Shown piece after piece: positions 1 to 6,517 of a DNA stretch of 14,461 bases. Below the pieces are notes generated by a model. That model was not told where the DNA came from. It searched no databases and saw nothing but the letters and a program-made list of their open reading frames with translations. Each line of letters begins with the position of its first letter. The first letter of the stretch is position 1. This DNA is from Halobacteriales archaeon SW_9_67_24 (GTDB lineage Archaea > Halobacteriota > Halobacteria > Halobacteriales > Halococcaceae): NCBI GenBank assembly GCA_003022685.1, contig PXSV01000104.1, positions 7,330 to 21,790 of the forward strand, written 5' to 3'. Position numbers and translations under genes: made by a program.

Positions 1-617
1 TTGTCGCCGAGCTTGTCCTCGGTCCCCTCGACGTGAAAGCCGTCGTCCTCGTCGGGCCGGACGATGAACGAGGAGATCCCTTGGTTGCCCGCGTCGGGAT
101 CGGTTTTCGCGAACAGGGTGATGGTGTCGGCGACCGAACCGTTGGAAATCCAGAGCTTACCGCCGTCGATCACGTACTCGCCGCCGTCTTTTGCCGCGGT
201 GGTCTCCATGGCGGGCACGTCGCTGCCCGCACCGGCCTCCGAGAGCGCGAACGCACCGATGTCCTCACCCGCCGCGAGCGGCGTCAGATACCCCTCCTTC
301 TGGGATTCGGTCCCGAACTCGGAGAGCATGTTGCCCGCGAGGCTGATGTGGGCGGCGACAACGGTGCCGAGCCCGCCCGATCCCCGCGAGATTTCCGCGA
401 GCCCGATCGCGTAGGAATGATAGTCGAGGCCCGCCCCGCCGTACTCCTCGGGGAACGGCATGCCCATGAGCCCCAAGTCGGCCATCTCGTCGACGAGATC
501 GTGCGGGAACTCGTCCTCATGGTCGATTTCGGCCGCATGGGGCTTGATCTCCTCGTCGACGAACTCCGTCACCATCTCCTCAATCTGTCGCTGCTCGGCC
601 GAGAGGCTGAAGTCCAT
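1..617 (-). CDS. Acyl-CoA dehydrogenase, N-terminal part (runs off the window)
   Basis: This is the first 205 residues of a flavin-dependent acyl-CoA dehydrogenase, which oxidises acyl-CoA to trans-2-enoyl-CoA in fatty-acid or branched-chain amino-acid breakdown. The protein opens MDFSLSAEQRQIEEMV, typical of the helical N-terminal domain. The family motif FALSEAGAGSD lies at residues 123-133, where FAD and substrate contact the beta domain, and DGGKLWISNG follows at 151-160. Family members are about 380 residues, so the C-terminal helical domain with the catalytic glutamate lies beyond base 1 and the exact substrate class cannot be judged. The ATG at 617 fits a TATA-like element about 26 nt upstream, so the message is probably leaderless. 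The family call is firm; substrate specificity is unknown. Confidence 0.93.
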   Translation of the reverse strand, partial: MDFSLSAEQRQIEEMVTEFVDEEIKPHAAEIDHEDEFPHDLVDEMADLGLMGMPFPEEYGGAGLDYHSYAIGLAEISRGSGGLGTVVAAHISLAGNMLSEFGTESQKEGYLTPLAAGEDIGAFALSEAGAGSDVPAMETTAAKDGGEYVIDGGKLWISNGSVADTITLFAKTDPDAGNQGISSFIVRPDEDDGFHVEGTEDKLGD

Positions 618-640
618 AATCGTTTGTTCGGGCCGCGTTT

Positions 641-647
641 CTTTACT
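641..647 (-). promoter_or_regulatory. TATA-like element for the acyl-CoA dehydrogenase gene
   Basis: On the minus strand this reads AGTAAAG. Its centre lies about 26 nt upstream of the ATG at 617, the spacing expected between an archaeal TATA box and a leaderless start. Inferred from spacing and A/T content only. Confidence 0.4.
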
Positions 648-763
648 GTTCCGTCATGAAGTGTCATAGAACGGTCTACATTGACCGCGTAGCAGAGACG
701 ATCGATGATTGGAAACCGATGATTCCGTCGAAAGTAGGCATCCATCTCGCCCAGGATCGGAAC

Positions 764-1969
764 TCAATCCGCTGTTTCGCTGGATTCGATCGAACTTGCG
801 ATGGAGGCGTTCCCGATCCATACAATGACAGTCACGACGAGCAAAACACCACCCAAGATCCCGATCGCGATCTCGGCTGTGTAGCGGTCCGCAAGCCCGC
901 CGATGACGACTTGTGCCGGAATCTCGACCAGTGCGTAAAGCATCGAGATGGCGCTAAGTACGGTTGCGCGACCAGTCGAGGCCGTGTTGTCGTTGAGATA
1001 CTGCTGTTCGAGCGGCTGTGAGGCGTTCCGTATCGCTTTCAGCACGAAAAACATCGGCAACGCCAGTAACGGGGCGACGCCGACAGCGAGAAAGAACCCA
1101 CCGAGGCTGATCGGCGCGATCCGGAACCACCTATCGATGCCGATTCGATCCTTGATTTCGCCGCTGTAGTAGCTGATGACGGCTGCAACCAGCGAAAAGC
1201 TCGCGTACAGCCACCCCAGCTGGAACACCGTGAGACCGAGTTGCGTGCTGATGGGCTGGATGAAATAGTTCACCCCAGCCATGATCGCGTAGAAAAACGC
1301 GACATAGACGACGAACGATCGAAGCGATGATCCGAGGATTCTCGCTTTGATAGTTGGAAGAGCATTCAACAGTGTGAAATCCTCGAAACCCTCTTCGTCT
1401 GCATATCGTGCCGACTCCGGAAACGTCAACAAAACTATGAAAGCGAACCCGGTTGCGACACCCGACACGATCCACGGATACGCGAGGTCGATCCGCCCGA
1501 GCGCGCCGCCAGCGATCATCGCGGTTCCACCGACGACTAGTCCGACCGCGTTTCCGCGGCCATTGACACGAGCGAACTCGCTTTCGTCCATGCGCTCCTT
1601 CAAGATGTCGTAGAGCCACGCGCTCTCGGTTCCCGACCGGAACGTTCGCCCGATGGCCAATATGGCGTACATGACGGCGAACGCCCCGAAAGAGAAGCCA
1701 AAGGCGAAGCCGATCGAACCGATCGACCCGAGCATCGTGCTGACAAGCAGTCCGTTCCGTCGGCCGATACGATCCCCGATGTAGCCGGTCGGAATCTCGG
1801 CGAGAAGCAGCGTAGCGGCGAAGACGCTGTCGAGCAACCCGACCTGGGTGTAGGACGTCTCTCGCGAGAGCAGGAACAGCACCCAGATCGGTCCCGAGAG
1901 GTGCGCCGAACTCACGGCCTTGTAGACGTAGTATTTGAGAACGACCGATCGTGGAAGCGACCTATTCAC
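764..1969 (-). CDS. MFS transporter, about 12 membrane segments
   Basis: This 401-residue protein is a major facilitator superfamily permease, a secondary transporter in the cytoplasmic membrane. Long hydrophobic stretches run throughout. The loop 2-3 signature GYIGDRIGRR is at residues 62-71. The length is normal for the family. The N-terminus (VLKYYVYKA, then SYTQVGLLDSVFAATLLLAEIPTG) resembles MFS proteins often annotated as drug or multidrug efflux, but the substrate cannot be read from sequence. The start is GTG at 1969, supported by a TATA-like element 26 nt upstream. The coding DNA is less GC-rich than its neighbours (26 and 29 G+C in the two 60-nt lines starting at 1321 and 1261, against 42 in the line at 7921). 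That suggests a different origin. Two palindromes upstream may carry its regulator sites. Confidence 0.9.
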   Translation of the reverse strand: MNRSLPRSVVLKYYVYKAVSSAHLSGPIWVLFLLSRETSYTQVGLLDSVFAATLLLAEIPTGYIGDRIGRRNGLLVSTMLGSIGSIGFAFGFSFGAFAVMYAILAIGRTFRSGTESAWLYDILKERMDESEFARVNGRGNAVGLVVGGTAMIAGGALGRIDLAYPWIVSGVATGFAFIVLLTFPESARYADEEGFEDFTLLNALPTIKARILGSSLRSFVVYVAFFYAIMAGVNYFIQPISTQLGLTVFQLGWLYASFSLVAAVISYYSGEIKDRIGIDRWFRIAPISLGGFFLAVGVAPLLALPMFFVLKAIRNASQPLEQQYLNDNTASTGRATVLSAISMLYALVEIPAQVVIGGLADRYTAEIAIGILGGVLLVVTVIVWIGNASIASSIESSETAD

Positions 1970-1991
1970 GGTTCGAGATTGCCGTCGGGCC

Positions 1992-1998
1992 GTATAAT
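1992..1998 (-). promoter_or_regulatory. TATA box for the MFS transporter gene
   Basis: The minus strand reads ATTATAC here, a good TATA box. Its centre is 26 nt upstream of the GTG at 1969, supporting a leaderless transcript and that start codon. Confidence 0.55.
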
Positions 1999-2009
1999 GG
2001 TCCGCTGAA

Positions 2010-2025
2010 ACTTACTTTTGTAAGT
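2010..2025. promoter_or_regulatory. Perfect palindrome ACTTAC-N4-GTAAGT, candidate operator
   Basis: Six-base arms ACTTAC and GTAAGT match perfectly around a TTTT spacer. The element lies between the divergent MFS and serine acetyltransferase genes, just upstream of the MFS TATA box where the archaeal BRE and activator sites sit. A dimeric winged-helix regulator could bind it. The regulator is not in the window, so this is inference from symmetry and position. Confidence 0.45.
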
Positions 2026-2030
2026 GTAGT

Positions 2031-2048
2031 CACTGTTTCGTCACAGTG
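2031..2048. promoter_or_regulatory. Second inverted repeat CACTGT-N6-ACAGTG
   Basis: Perfect six-base arms CACTGT and ACAGTG flank a TTCGTC spacer, starting five bases after the first palindrome. Its sequence differs from the first, so the two may serve different proteins, or one may be chance. It is about 60 nt upstream of the MFS start and about 95 nt upstream of the acetyltransferase start. Confidence 0.35.
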
Positions 2049-2109
2049 TGCAGGAGGCAGCGGATCGGCCCGCCGACATCGAGGCAAATCCGGACCCGCA
2101 TACCGACCG

Positions 2110-2115
2110 CTTATC
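2110..2115 (+). promoter_or_regulatory. TATA-like element for the serine acetyltransferase gene
   Basis: CTTATC lies about 31 nt before the ATG at 2144. A transcript starting about 26 nt downstream would have a leader of only a few bases. This favours the ATG over the in-frame GTG at 2048. Confidence 0.4.
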
Positions 2116-2143
2116 CGCCGTCGTCACCTTGGGTCGGACACGC

Positions 2144-2710
2144 ATGCTCTCGATTCTCGACCGAGTCCGGGAGGACGTCCGAACGGCGTTCGCCAAGGAC
2201 CCCGCGGCGAAGGACACGATCGAGGTCCTCCTTGCGTATCCGGGGCTCCACGCCATCTGGACCTACCGGCTCGCCAACGTGCTCTGGGAGCGCGAGCACC
2301 ACCTCGCTGGCCGACTGCTCTCCCATGTCGCCCGCTTTCTCACTGGCGTCGAGATCCATCCCGGCGCGGCAATCGGCGACCGCTTCTTCATCGATCACGG
2401 GGCGGGCGTCGTGATCGGCGAGACCACGGAGATCGGCGACGATGCCATGCTCTACCAGGGAGTGACCCTCGGCGGCGACTCGCTGGAGGACAAAAAGCGC
2501 CACCCGACCCTCGAAGACGGCGTGACCATCGGCTCGAACGCCACAGTGTTGGGTCCGATCACCATCGGCGAGGGTGCGAGCGTCGGGGCCGGCTCGGTGG
2601 TCCTCGAATCCGTCCCGCCGAACTGCACCGTCGTCGGCAACCCCGCGAAGCTCGTCGGCGAGTGCCAGGAGGACGAATCGATCGAACTCGGAAGCGGCTT
2701 TCCCGATTAG
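2144..2710 (+). CDS. cysE: Serine O-acetyltransferase
   Basis: This 188-residue cytoplasmic enzyme transfers acetyl from acetyl-CoA to L-serine, giving O-acetylserine for cysteine synthesis. A helical N-terminal segment (residues 1-65) is followed by a left-handed beta-helix of hexapeptide repeats (about 68-170). The catalytic motif FIDHG is at 82-86 (Asp84, His85), followed by VVIGETTEIGDD and LYQGVTLGG (103-111). The end of the helix carries VVGNPAKLVG. The short N-terminal domain matches the compact archaeal and Gram-positive type rather than the longer E. coli enzyme. The frame is open back to a GTG at 2048, but homologues start near MLSILDRVREDV and a TATA-like element precedes this ATG. 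No cysteine synthase gene adjoins it. O-acetylserine versus another acetyl acceptor is not proven by sequence alone. Confidence 0.9.
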   Translation: MLSILDRVREDVRTAFAKDPAAKDTIEVLLAYPGLHAIWTYRLANVLWEREHHLAGRLLSHVARFLTGVEIHPGAAIGDRFFIDHGAGVVIGETTEIGDDAMLYQGVTLGGDSLEDKKRHPTLEDGVTIGSNATVLGPITIGEGASVGAGSVVLESVPPNCTVVGNPAKLVGECQEDESIELGSGFPD

Positions 2711-2740
2711 CGCCAGCGGCCACCGAACGTCCGGCTGGCG
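2711..2740 (+). terminator. Hairpin directly after cysE, possible terminator
   Basis: CGCCAGC at 2711-2717 pairs perfectly with GCTGGCG at 2734-2740, starting at the first base after the stop codon. No strong T-run follows, so a role in termination or 3'-end stability is tentative. The rest of 2741-2840 shows nothing recognisable. Confidence 0.3.
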
Positions 2741-2840
2741 GTCCGTGAGTGGAGTGACTGCCGGCACCATATCGCTTTGACTCACTGTTCGATTCGATCT
2801 TCCGTACCGCCGGTCGAAAAGACAGGCCGGCGTCGAGTGC

Positions 2841-3332
2841 TCAGTCTTCGAGCGTGTCGGCGATCCGTTCGAGCGTCCGCCGGACATCGTGGACCTCGTC
2901 GCGGAGCTGGCGGAGTTCGCGGACCATCTCCTCGTTGCCGCCCTCCGAACCACCGGGACTGCCGGGTCCCGCACCGGGACCCCCGCCCATCCCGCCCATA
3001 CCGCCGCCGGGACCGCCACCGCCGCCCATCATGCCGCCCATCATCTGGGCGAACGGGTTGCCGCCACCGCCCATGCCGCCACCGCCGGGACCGCCGCCAC
3101 CCATCATCTCCTCCATGCGTTCCTCGCGGCTTTGGTCGTCGCCCCCGCCCTCGCCTTCCTCGGCGCGCTGCTCGCGGATCTCCTCGACCCGATCGCGGAA
3201 GGACTGCTCGTCGGACTCCTCGTCCGCGTCGCCTTCCGTCTCGGTTTCGGTGTCAGTCCCCGCTTCGGTGTCGGCTCCCGGCTCCGTTTCGGTATCGACG
3301 CCTTCGTCTTCTTCGTGTTCGTCGCTCGCCAT
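2841..3332 (-). CDS. Gly/Met-rich low-complexity protein with acidic N-terminus and C-terminal coiled coil
   Basis: I do not recognise a named family in this 163-residue protein. Residues 1-50 are extremely acidic and rich in Glu, Asp and Thr (runs such as DTETETEGD). Residues 45-75 look like a charged helix. Residues 76-130 consist almost only of Gly, Met and Pro around one NPFAQMMGG segment. The last 30 residues (from EEMVRELRQLRDEV) form a heptad-like helix ending ERIADTLED. There is no signal peptide or membrane segment, so it is probably cytoplasmic. The ATG at 3332 was chosen over an upstream in-frame start because a TATA-like element lies 26 nt before it. The acidic codon bias and this promoter suggest it is real. 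It stands upstream of nothing on its strand except the serine acetyltransferase end. Confidence 0.7.
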   Translation of the reverse strand: MASDEHEEDEGVDTETEPGADTEAGTDTETETEGDADEESDEQSFRDRVEEIREQRAEEGEGGGDDQSREERMEEMMGGGGPGGGGMGGGGNPFAQMMGGMMGGGGGPGGGMGGMGGGPGAGPGSPGGSEGGNEEMVRELRQLRDEVHDVRRTLERIADTLED

Positions 3333-3355
3333 GTGCCCGGGTTCGCCGGCCCGTC

Positions 3356-3362
3356 GGAAAAG
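3356..3362 (-). promoter_or_regulatory. TATA-like element for the Gly/Met-rich protein gene
   Basis: The minus strand reads CTTTTCC with its centre about 26 nt upstream of the ATG at 3332. It is a weak match to consensus, but the spacing is right and the local sequence is otherwise GC-rich. It lies inside the 51-nt gap to the next gene. Confidence 0.35.
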
Positions 3363-3383
3363 CGTTCGGTGACCGGTCACCCC

Positions 3384-4118
3384 TTACCGGAACCCGGCGA
3401 GGCTGGCCTGGAGTTCCCGGTCGGTCGCGCCCGCCGCGAGGTCGTAGCCAACGAGATTCCGGAGATCGACCGCATAGGTCGTCCCGGCGTGATCGAGTAC
3501 CACTATTCGGCCCTTGACGCCGCGTACGGTTCCGGTGAGAAGCGTCTCCGCGACCGGGCGTTCTGTGAGATCGAGACCGTACTCGAAGGCGAACTCCTCA
3601 CGGATTTCGAACTCGTCGCATAGCCCGTTCCACGCCTCGGTATCGACCTCGCCAGCGAGCCCACGGATCTTCGTCGGGACCCGCACCCGCTCGGTGATCC
3701 CGTGCTCGACGCCGATCGCGGTTTCGCGCTCGCGTGCGATCCGGCCGTTTCGGGCGACTGCGATGTGTGCGGCGCGGTCGGCCCCCTGTTCGCGGAGCCT
3801 GGTATCGAGTCGCTCGGATCGCGTGACGCCCACTTTGAACACCGCCGGCGCGAACGCCGCGAGGTAGATCGCGTGCTCCTCGTCGGAGTCGCGGTTGTTC
3901 GCCACGGCCCACGGCACGGTGTGGAGCTCGCAGTATGGCGCACGCTCGCGGTCGCACGGGGCATGTGTCTCGCCGTCGACCGTGCCTGCACAGTGGCGTT
4001 CGCGGAGGGTGTAGGCGAGGTCCGTTCCGGGAGTCAGCGCCTCGCGGCGCACGTCGCCCCCCGCAGCGATCAGGAGGCTTGGCTCGTCCGGCCGGGAGTC
4101 GTAGCCGACGACCTGCAC
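3384..4118 (-). CDS. DUF2797 family protein
   Basis: This 244-residue protein matches the haloarchaeal DUF2797 family, whose function is not established. The N-terminal part has LAYTLRERHCAGTV with Cys43, Cys55 and Cys63 (CDRERAPYCELHT), a metal-knuckle-like region. The central part, IYLAAFAPAVFKVGVTR followed by RLDTRLREQGADRAAH, resembles the core pattern of GIY-YIG-type domains (my inference). The C-terminal third is a beta-rich region (GTVRGVKGRIVVLDHAGTTYAVDLRNLVGYD). After Cys63, where I recall some relatives carrying more cysteines, this protein has PWAVANNRDSDEEH with none. The GTG start at 4118 gives the usual N-terminus (QVVGYDS) and has a TATA-like element 26 nt upstream. The open frame extending further upstream is not supported. 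Confidence 0.8.
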   Translation of the reverse strand: MQVVGYDSRPDEPSLLIAAGGDVRREALTPGTDLAYTLRERHCAGTVDGETHAPCDRERAPYCELHTVPWAVANNRDSDEEHAIYLAAFAPAVFKVGVTRSERLDTRLREQGADRAAHIAVARNGRIARERETAIGVEHGITERVRVPTKIRGLAGEVDTEAWNGLCDEFEIREEFAFEYGLDLTERPVAETLLTGTVRGVKGRIVVLDHAGTTYAVDLRNLVGYDLAAGATDRELQASLAGFR

Positions 4119-4142
4119 GCCGTCCGGTAGGCGGACGGCCGG

Positions 4143-4148
4143 CAAATG
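4143..4148 (-). promoter_or_regulatory. TATA-like element for the DUF2797 gene
   Basis: The minus strand reads CATTTG, centred about 27 nt upstream of the GTG at 4118. It is weak, but it is the only A/T-rich patch there and the spacing fits leaderless expression. Confidence 0.3.
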
Positions 4149-4254
4149 GGTGCCGAAAGCGTACCGGAAACGGACGGCGGAGCGCTCCGCGACGACGATC
4201 GAATCGAGCGACGGGCTTCGCCCCGCGAGCGGCGGTGCTCGGAGACGCCGCGGT

Positions 4255-5004
4255 TCACCTGCTTTCGGTCCCGTTCGTTTCGTCGACCATCGACGTGGCC
4301 GCGCCACCGCTGCCGTAAGACTGTTCGAGAACGGTGTCGCCGTCCGGATCGGTGACGACGATGGTGCCGCCCTCGTCGTCGAGGACCGGTTCGTCGAAGC
4401 CGGCGAACCGGAGATAGCCCGGCGGCGATGTCGCCAGCATCGTCCCATCGCCGCTGCGGGTGAGGGCGTAAAGCGTCGCACCTGGTTCGAGCGTCAGCGA
4501 GTAGGTGTCGATCGGTTCACCCGAACGATCCGACGCGGAGAGGCCGTACCCGGAGAGATCGAGCGACTCGTCGCCGGTGTTCCGGAGCGCGACGTACTCG
4601 CCGCTGATGAACCCTCGCTGTTCCTGTGTCGGATAGATCTCGACGATCGCCAGCCCCGCTGCCGTCGGCGTGCCCATCGGCGTCGGTTGACGGTACGGGT
4701 TCCCGGTCGTTGCATCGGACGTGGAGTCACTTGCTTTCACCGACGTGGTGTCCGTTCGGTCGGTCGTCCGTCTCGCTTCCGCCGTTTCCGTCGTTTCCGC
4801 CGTCGTGGTTTCGGTCGTCGGCCGCCCGTCGGTCGGCGTCCTCTCGTTGGTGCCTATCGCTCCGCCAGTCGTCGTTCCGCCGGTCGTCGTTGCCGTCGTC
4901 GTCCCACCGTCGCTTCCACCGCTGCCGCCGGTACAACCGGCAACGAACGCGACCGTCACGGCAGTCGCCGTCCCGAGGAACCGTCGCCGGTTCACTGTCG
5001 ACAC
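4255..5004 (-). CDS. Tat-exported lipoprotein with lamin-tail-like domain
   Basis: This 249-residue protein starts with a twin-arginine signal (NRRRFLGTA) and a lipobox, VAGC with Cys24. It should therefore be exported folded and anchored to the outer face of the membrane by lipid. Residues 25-115 form a long Thr/Ser/Gly-rich linker, a likely O-glycosylation region. Residues about 117-232 (GLAIVEIYPTQEQ, then EYVALRNTGDESLDLSGYGLS) match the lamin-tail domain pattern (LTD, PF00932), an immunoglobulin-like fold found in extracellular archaeal and bacterial proteins. The role is probably surface adhesion or partner binding, with no enzyme motif visible. Two GTG starts are possible, 5004 and 4995. 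The TATA position fits 4995 slightly better, which would remove three residues. It is divergent from the BsuPI-domain gene. Confidence 0.82.
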   Translation of the reverse strand: MSTVNRRRFLGTATAVTVAFVAGCTGGSGGSDGGTTTATTTGGTTTGGAIGTNERTPTDGRPTTETTTAETTETAEARRTTDRTDTTSVKASDSTSDATTGNPYRQPTPMGTPTAAGLAIVEIYPTQEQRGFISGEYVALRNTGDESLDLSGYGLSASDRSGEPIDTYSLTLEPGATLYALTRSGDGTMLATSPPGYLRFAGFDEPVLDDEGGTIVVTDPDGDTVLEQSYGSGGAATSMVDETNGTESR

Positions 5005-5018
5005 GTTTTACCATATCT

Positions 5019-5024
5019 GTATAT
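5019..5024 (-). promoter_or_regulatory. TATA box for the LTD lipoprotein gene
   Basis: The minus strand reads ATATAC. A start of transcription about 26 nt downstream falls at about 4995, the second in-frame GTG, so translation may begin there rather than at 5004. Confidence 0.45.
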
Positions 5025-5095
5025 GCCTTGTGCTCGTGCTACCGTTTCGGAAGGGGTGTTCGTCGAGGGTGGCGAGCGCACCGACCACCTGTACG

Positions 5096-5101
5096 GTTTT
5101 G
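5096..5101 (+). promoter_or_regulatory. TATA-like element for the BsuPI-domain gene
   Basis: GTTTTG is centred 26-27 nt before the ATG at 5125, supporting that start and a leaderless message. It shares the 120-nt intergenic region with the divergent lipoprotein promoter. Confidence 0.35.
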
Positions 5102-5124
5102 TGGTTCCGATTCGAACACCCCAT

Positions 5125-5457
5125 ATGACGCTCACCGGCACGCTCGACGCCCGGAGGGACGAGGACCGCGTCGCGTTCGTCTTCACCGTCGAGAACGAGG
5201 GGAGCGGGCCCACGACGCTCTCTTTCCGTGACTCGTGTACCGCCGACTTCGCTGTGCTCGACGGCGACGAGGAACGCTGGCGGTGGTCACAGGGACGAAT
5301 GTTCACCCAGGCGCTCCAGACCGACGAACTCGCGCCCGGCGAGACCGCCACCTACGAGGGCGAATGGCAGCATCCGGAGGCGGGCACCCACATCGTCGTG
5401 GCGACCCTCGAAGCCGAGAACCACGACTGCGAGGCGCGCACGGAAATCTCGGTGTAA
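5125..5457 (+). CDS. BsuPI-domain protein (intracellular proteinase inhibitor-like)
   Basis: This small 110-residue protein is essentially one BsuPI domain (PF12690), an immunoglobulin-like beta sandwich named after an intracellular proteinase inhibitor of Bacillus subtilis. The pattern is clear. VAFVFTVENEG is followed by TTLSFRDSCTADFAVLDGDEERWRWSQGRMFTQAL at residues 31-64, then LAPGETATYEGEW at 69-81. No signal peptide or membrane segment is seen, so it should be cytoplasmic. Whether it inhibits a protease here is unknown, as many archaeal BsuPI proteins are untested. Cys38 and Cys102 could form a disulfide. The ATG at 5125 fits a TATA-like element. The frame is open far upstream, but that region lies antisense to the lipoprotein gene and is not coding. 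Confidence 0.82.
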   Translation: MTLTGTLDARRDEDRVAFVFTVENEGSGPTTLSFRDSCTADFAVLDGDEERWRWSQGRMFTQALQTDELAPGETATYEGEWQHPEAGTHIVVATLEAENHDCEARTEISV

Positions 5458-5472
5458 CTGTCAGCTCGACAG
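5458..5472. terminator. Short hairpin between convergent genes
   Basis: CTGTC-AGCTC-GACAG begins right after the stop codon of the BsuPI-domain gene and lies 7 nt beyond the end of the convergent epimerase gene. It may help end transcription from both sides. There is no T-run, so confidence is low. Confidence 0.25.
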
Positions 5473-5479
5473 CGCCCAA

Positions 5480-6409
5480 TCAGGTCAGTTCAGCGATGAG
5501 TTCGCGCGCGCCGCGGCGGATCGCTTCGTCGCTCGGCAGTTCGGGCGACCACCCGAGCGCGACGAGTTTCTCGATCGAGAGCCGCATCCGGGGGACGTCG
5601 CCGGCCCAGCCCCGATCGCCGCCGGTGTAGGCGTACTCGGGATCGAGCCCCATCTCCTCGGCGACGATGTCCGCGATCCGCGTCACAGAGGTCGTGGTCC
5701 GGGTCCCAAGGTTGTAGGTGTTCATTGCCCGGTCGGTGTGTCCGACGACATGCTGGATGGCATCGACACAGTCCGTGACGTGGAGGTAAGACTTCTCCTG
5801 GCGGCCGTCGCCGAGGATTTCTAACCTGTGGGGATCGTCGTCGAGCTTTTCGATGAAGTCCGGCACGACGTTCCCGCGCTGGTGGGGGCCGACGATGTTC
5901 GCAAAGCGGAACAGCCACACGGTGAAGTCGTGCGAATGGGCGTACGTCGAGAGGATGCCCTCGTCGGCGAGCTTGCTCGCGCCGTAGATGCTAATTGGTT
6001 CGAGCGGAGCGTAGTCCTCGGGCGTCGGCATCGGCGCTTCGCCGTAGACCGTCGAGGAGGAGGTGAAGGCGACGTTCGCAACCCCGACCTCGTCCATTCG
6101 TTCGAGGACGTTGTACGTCATCGCGCCGTTCTCCTCGAACAGTTGGCGGGGGTTTGCGTAGTTCGTGTCAGTGTACGCGGCGAAGTGGAACACGCCGTCG
6201 AGATCCTCGGTGACGACCCGGGCCACGTCGTCGGGATCGGTCATATCGGCCTCGACGAACTCGACGCCGTCGGGAACGCGCTCACGAGAGCCCTTCGAGA
6301 GGTCGTCCGCGACGAGCACTGCGTTGTCGGCGGCGAGTCGCGCCGCGAGCTGCGAGCCCACGAGGCCCGCCCCGCCGGTCACGAGCAGCCGTTTGTCCGA
6401 GAGATCCAT
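5480..6409 (-). CDS. NAD-dependent epimerase/dehydratase, UDP-glucose 4-epimerase-like
   Basis: This 309-residue cytoplasmic enzyme is an extended short-chain dehydrogenase. The NAD-binding motif TGGAGLVG is at residues 11-18, and Asp35-Asp36 after the second strand favour NAD. The catalytic Ser/Thr segment TSSSTVYGE is at 116-124 and the catalytic YGASK at 142-146 (Tyr142, Lys146). The sugar-nucleotide region includes RFANIVGPHQRGNVVPDFI and GDGRQEKSYLHVTDCVDA. The length and motifs match UDP-glucose/UDP-galactose 4-epimerases and related archaeal sugar epimerases. Its likely role is nucleotide-sugar supply for surface glycans, but the exact sugar is not readable. The ATG at 6409 has a TATA-like CATACT about 26 nt upstream. 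The reading frame is open for another 975 nt upstream, but that lies antisense to the DsbA-like gene. Confidence 0.88.
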   Translation of the reverse strand: MDLSDKRLLVTGGAGLVGSQLAARLAADNAVLVADDLSKGSRERVPDGVEFVEADMTDPDDVARVVTEDLDGVFHFAAYTDTNYANPRQLFEENGAMTYNVLERMDEVGVANVAFTSSSTVYGEAPMPTPEDYAPLEPISIYGASKLADEGILSTYAHSHDFTVWLFRFANIVGPHQRGNVVPDFIEKLDDDPHRLEILGDGRQEKSYLHVTDCVDAIQHVVGHTDRAMNTYNLGTRTTTSVTRIADIVAEEMGLDPEYAYTGGDRGWAGDVPRMRLSIEKLVALGWSPELPSDEAIRRGARELIAELT

Positions 6410-6430
6410 GTGCCGGTTGCCGAGGCGTCG

Positions 6431-6436
6431 AGTATG
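6431..6436 (-). promoter_or_regulatory. TATA-like element for the epimerase gene
   Basis: The minus strand reads CATACT, centred about 25 nt upstream of the ATG at 6409. A modest match whose spacing suits leaderless transcription. Confidence 0.3.
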
Positions 6437-6487
6437 TGTCTTCCGATCCCGGGGTCGCTTCGCGTGGTTGGCGGCAGTGTCGCGGGG

Positions 6488-6493
6488 TTTATG
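6488..6493 (+). promoter_or_regulatory. TATA box for the DsbA-like lipoprotein gene
   Basis: TTTATG is centred about 27 nt before the ATG at 6518. The alternative in-frame ATG at 6491 lies inside this element, so 6518 is the better start. Confidence 0.5.
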
Positions 6494-6517
6494 TCCGCCG
6501 CGTCGAAAACACGACCA

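Noticed and set aside
2048..2143. GTG start giving a longer serine acetyltransferase
   Set aside because: The extra 32 residues do not resemble the family N-terminus, and a TATA-like element precedes the ATG at 2144. The GTG also ends the second palindrome.
4150..5124. Upstream in-frame extension of the BsuPI-domain gene
   Set aside because: It is antisense to the lamin-tail lipoprotein and Arg-rich. The BsuPI domain starts at the ATG at 5125.
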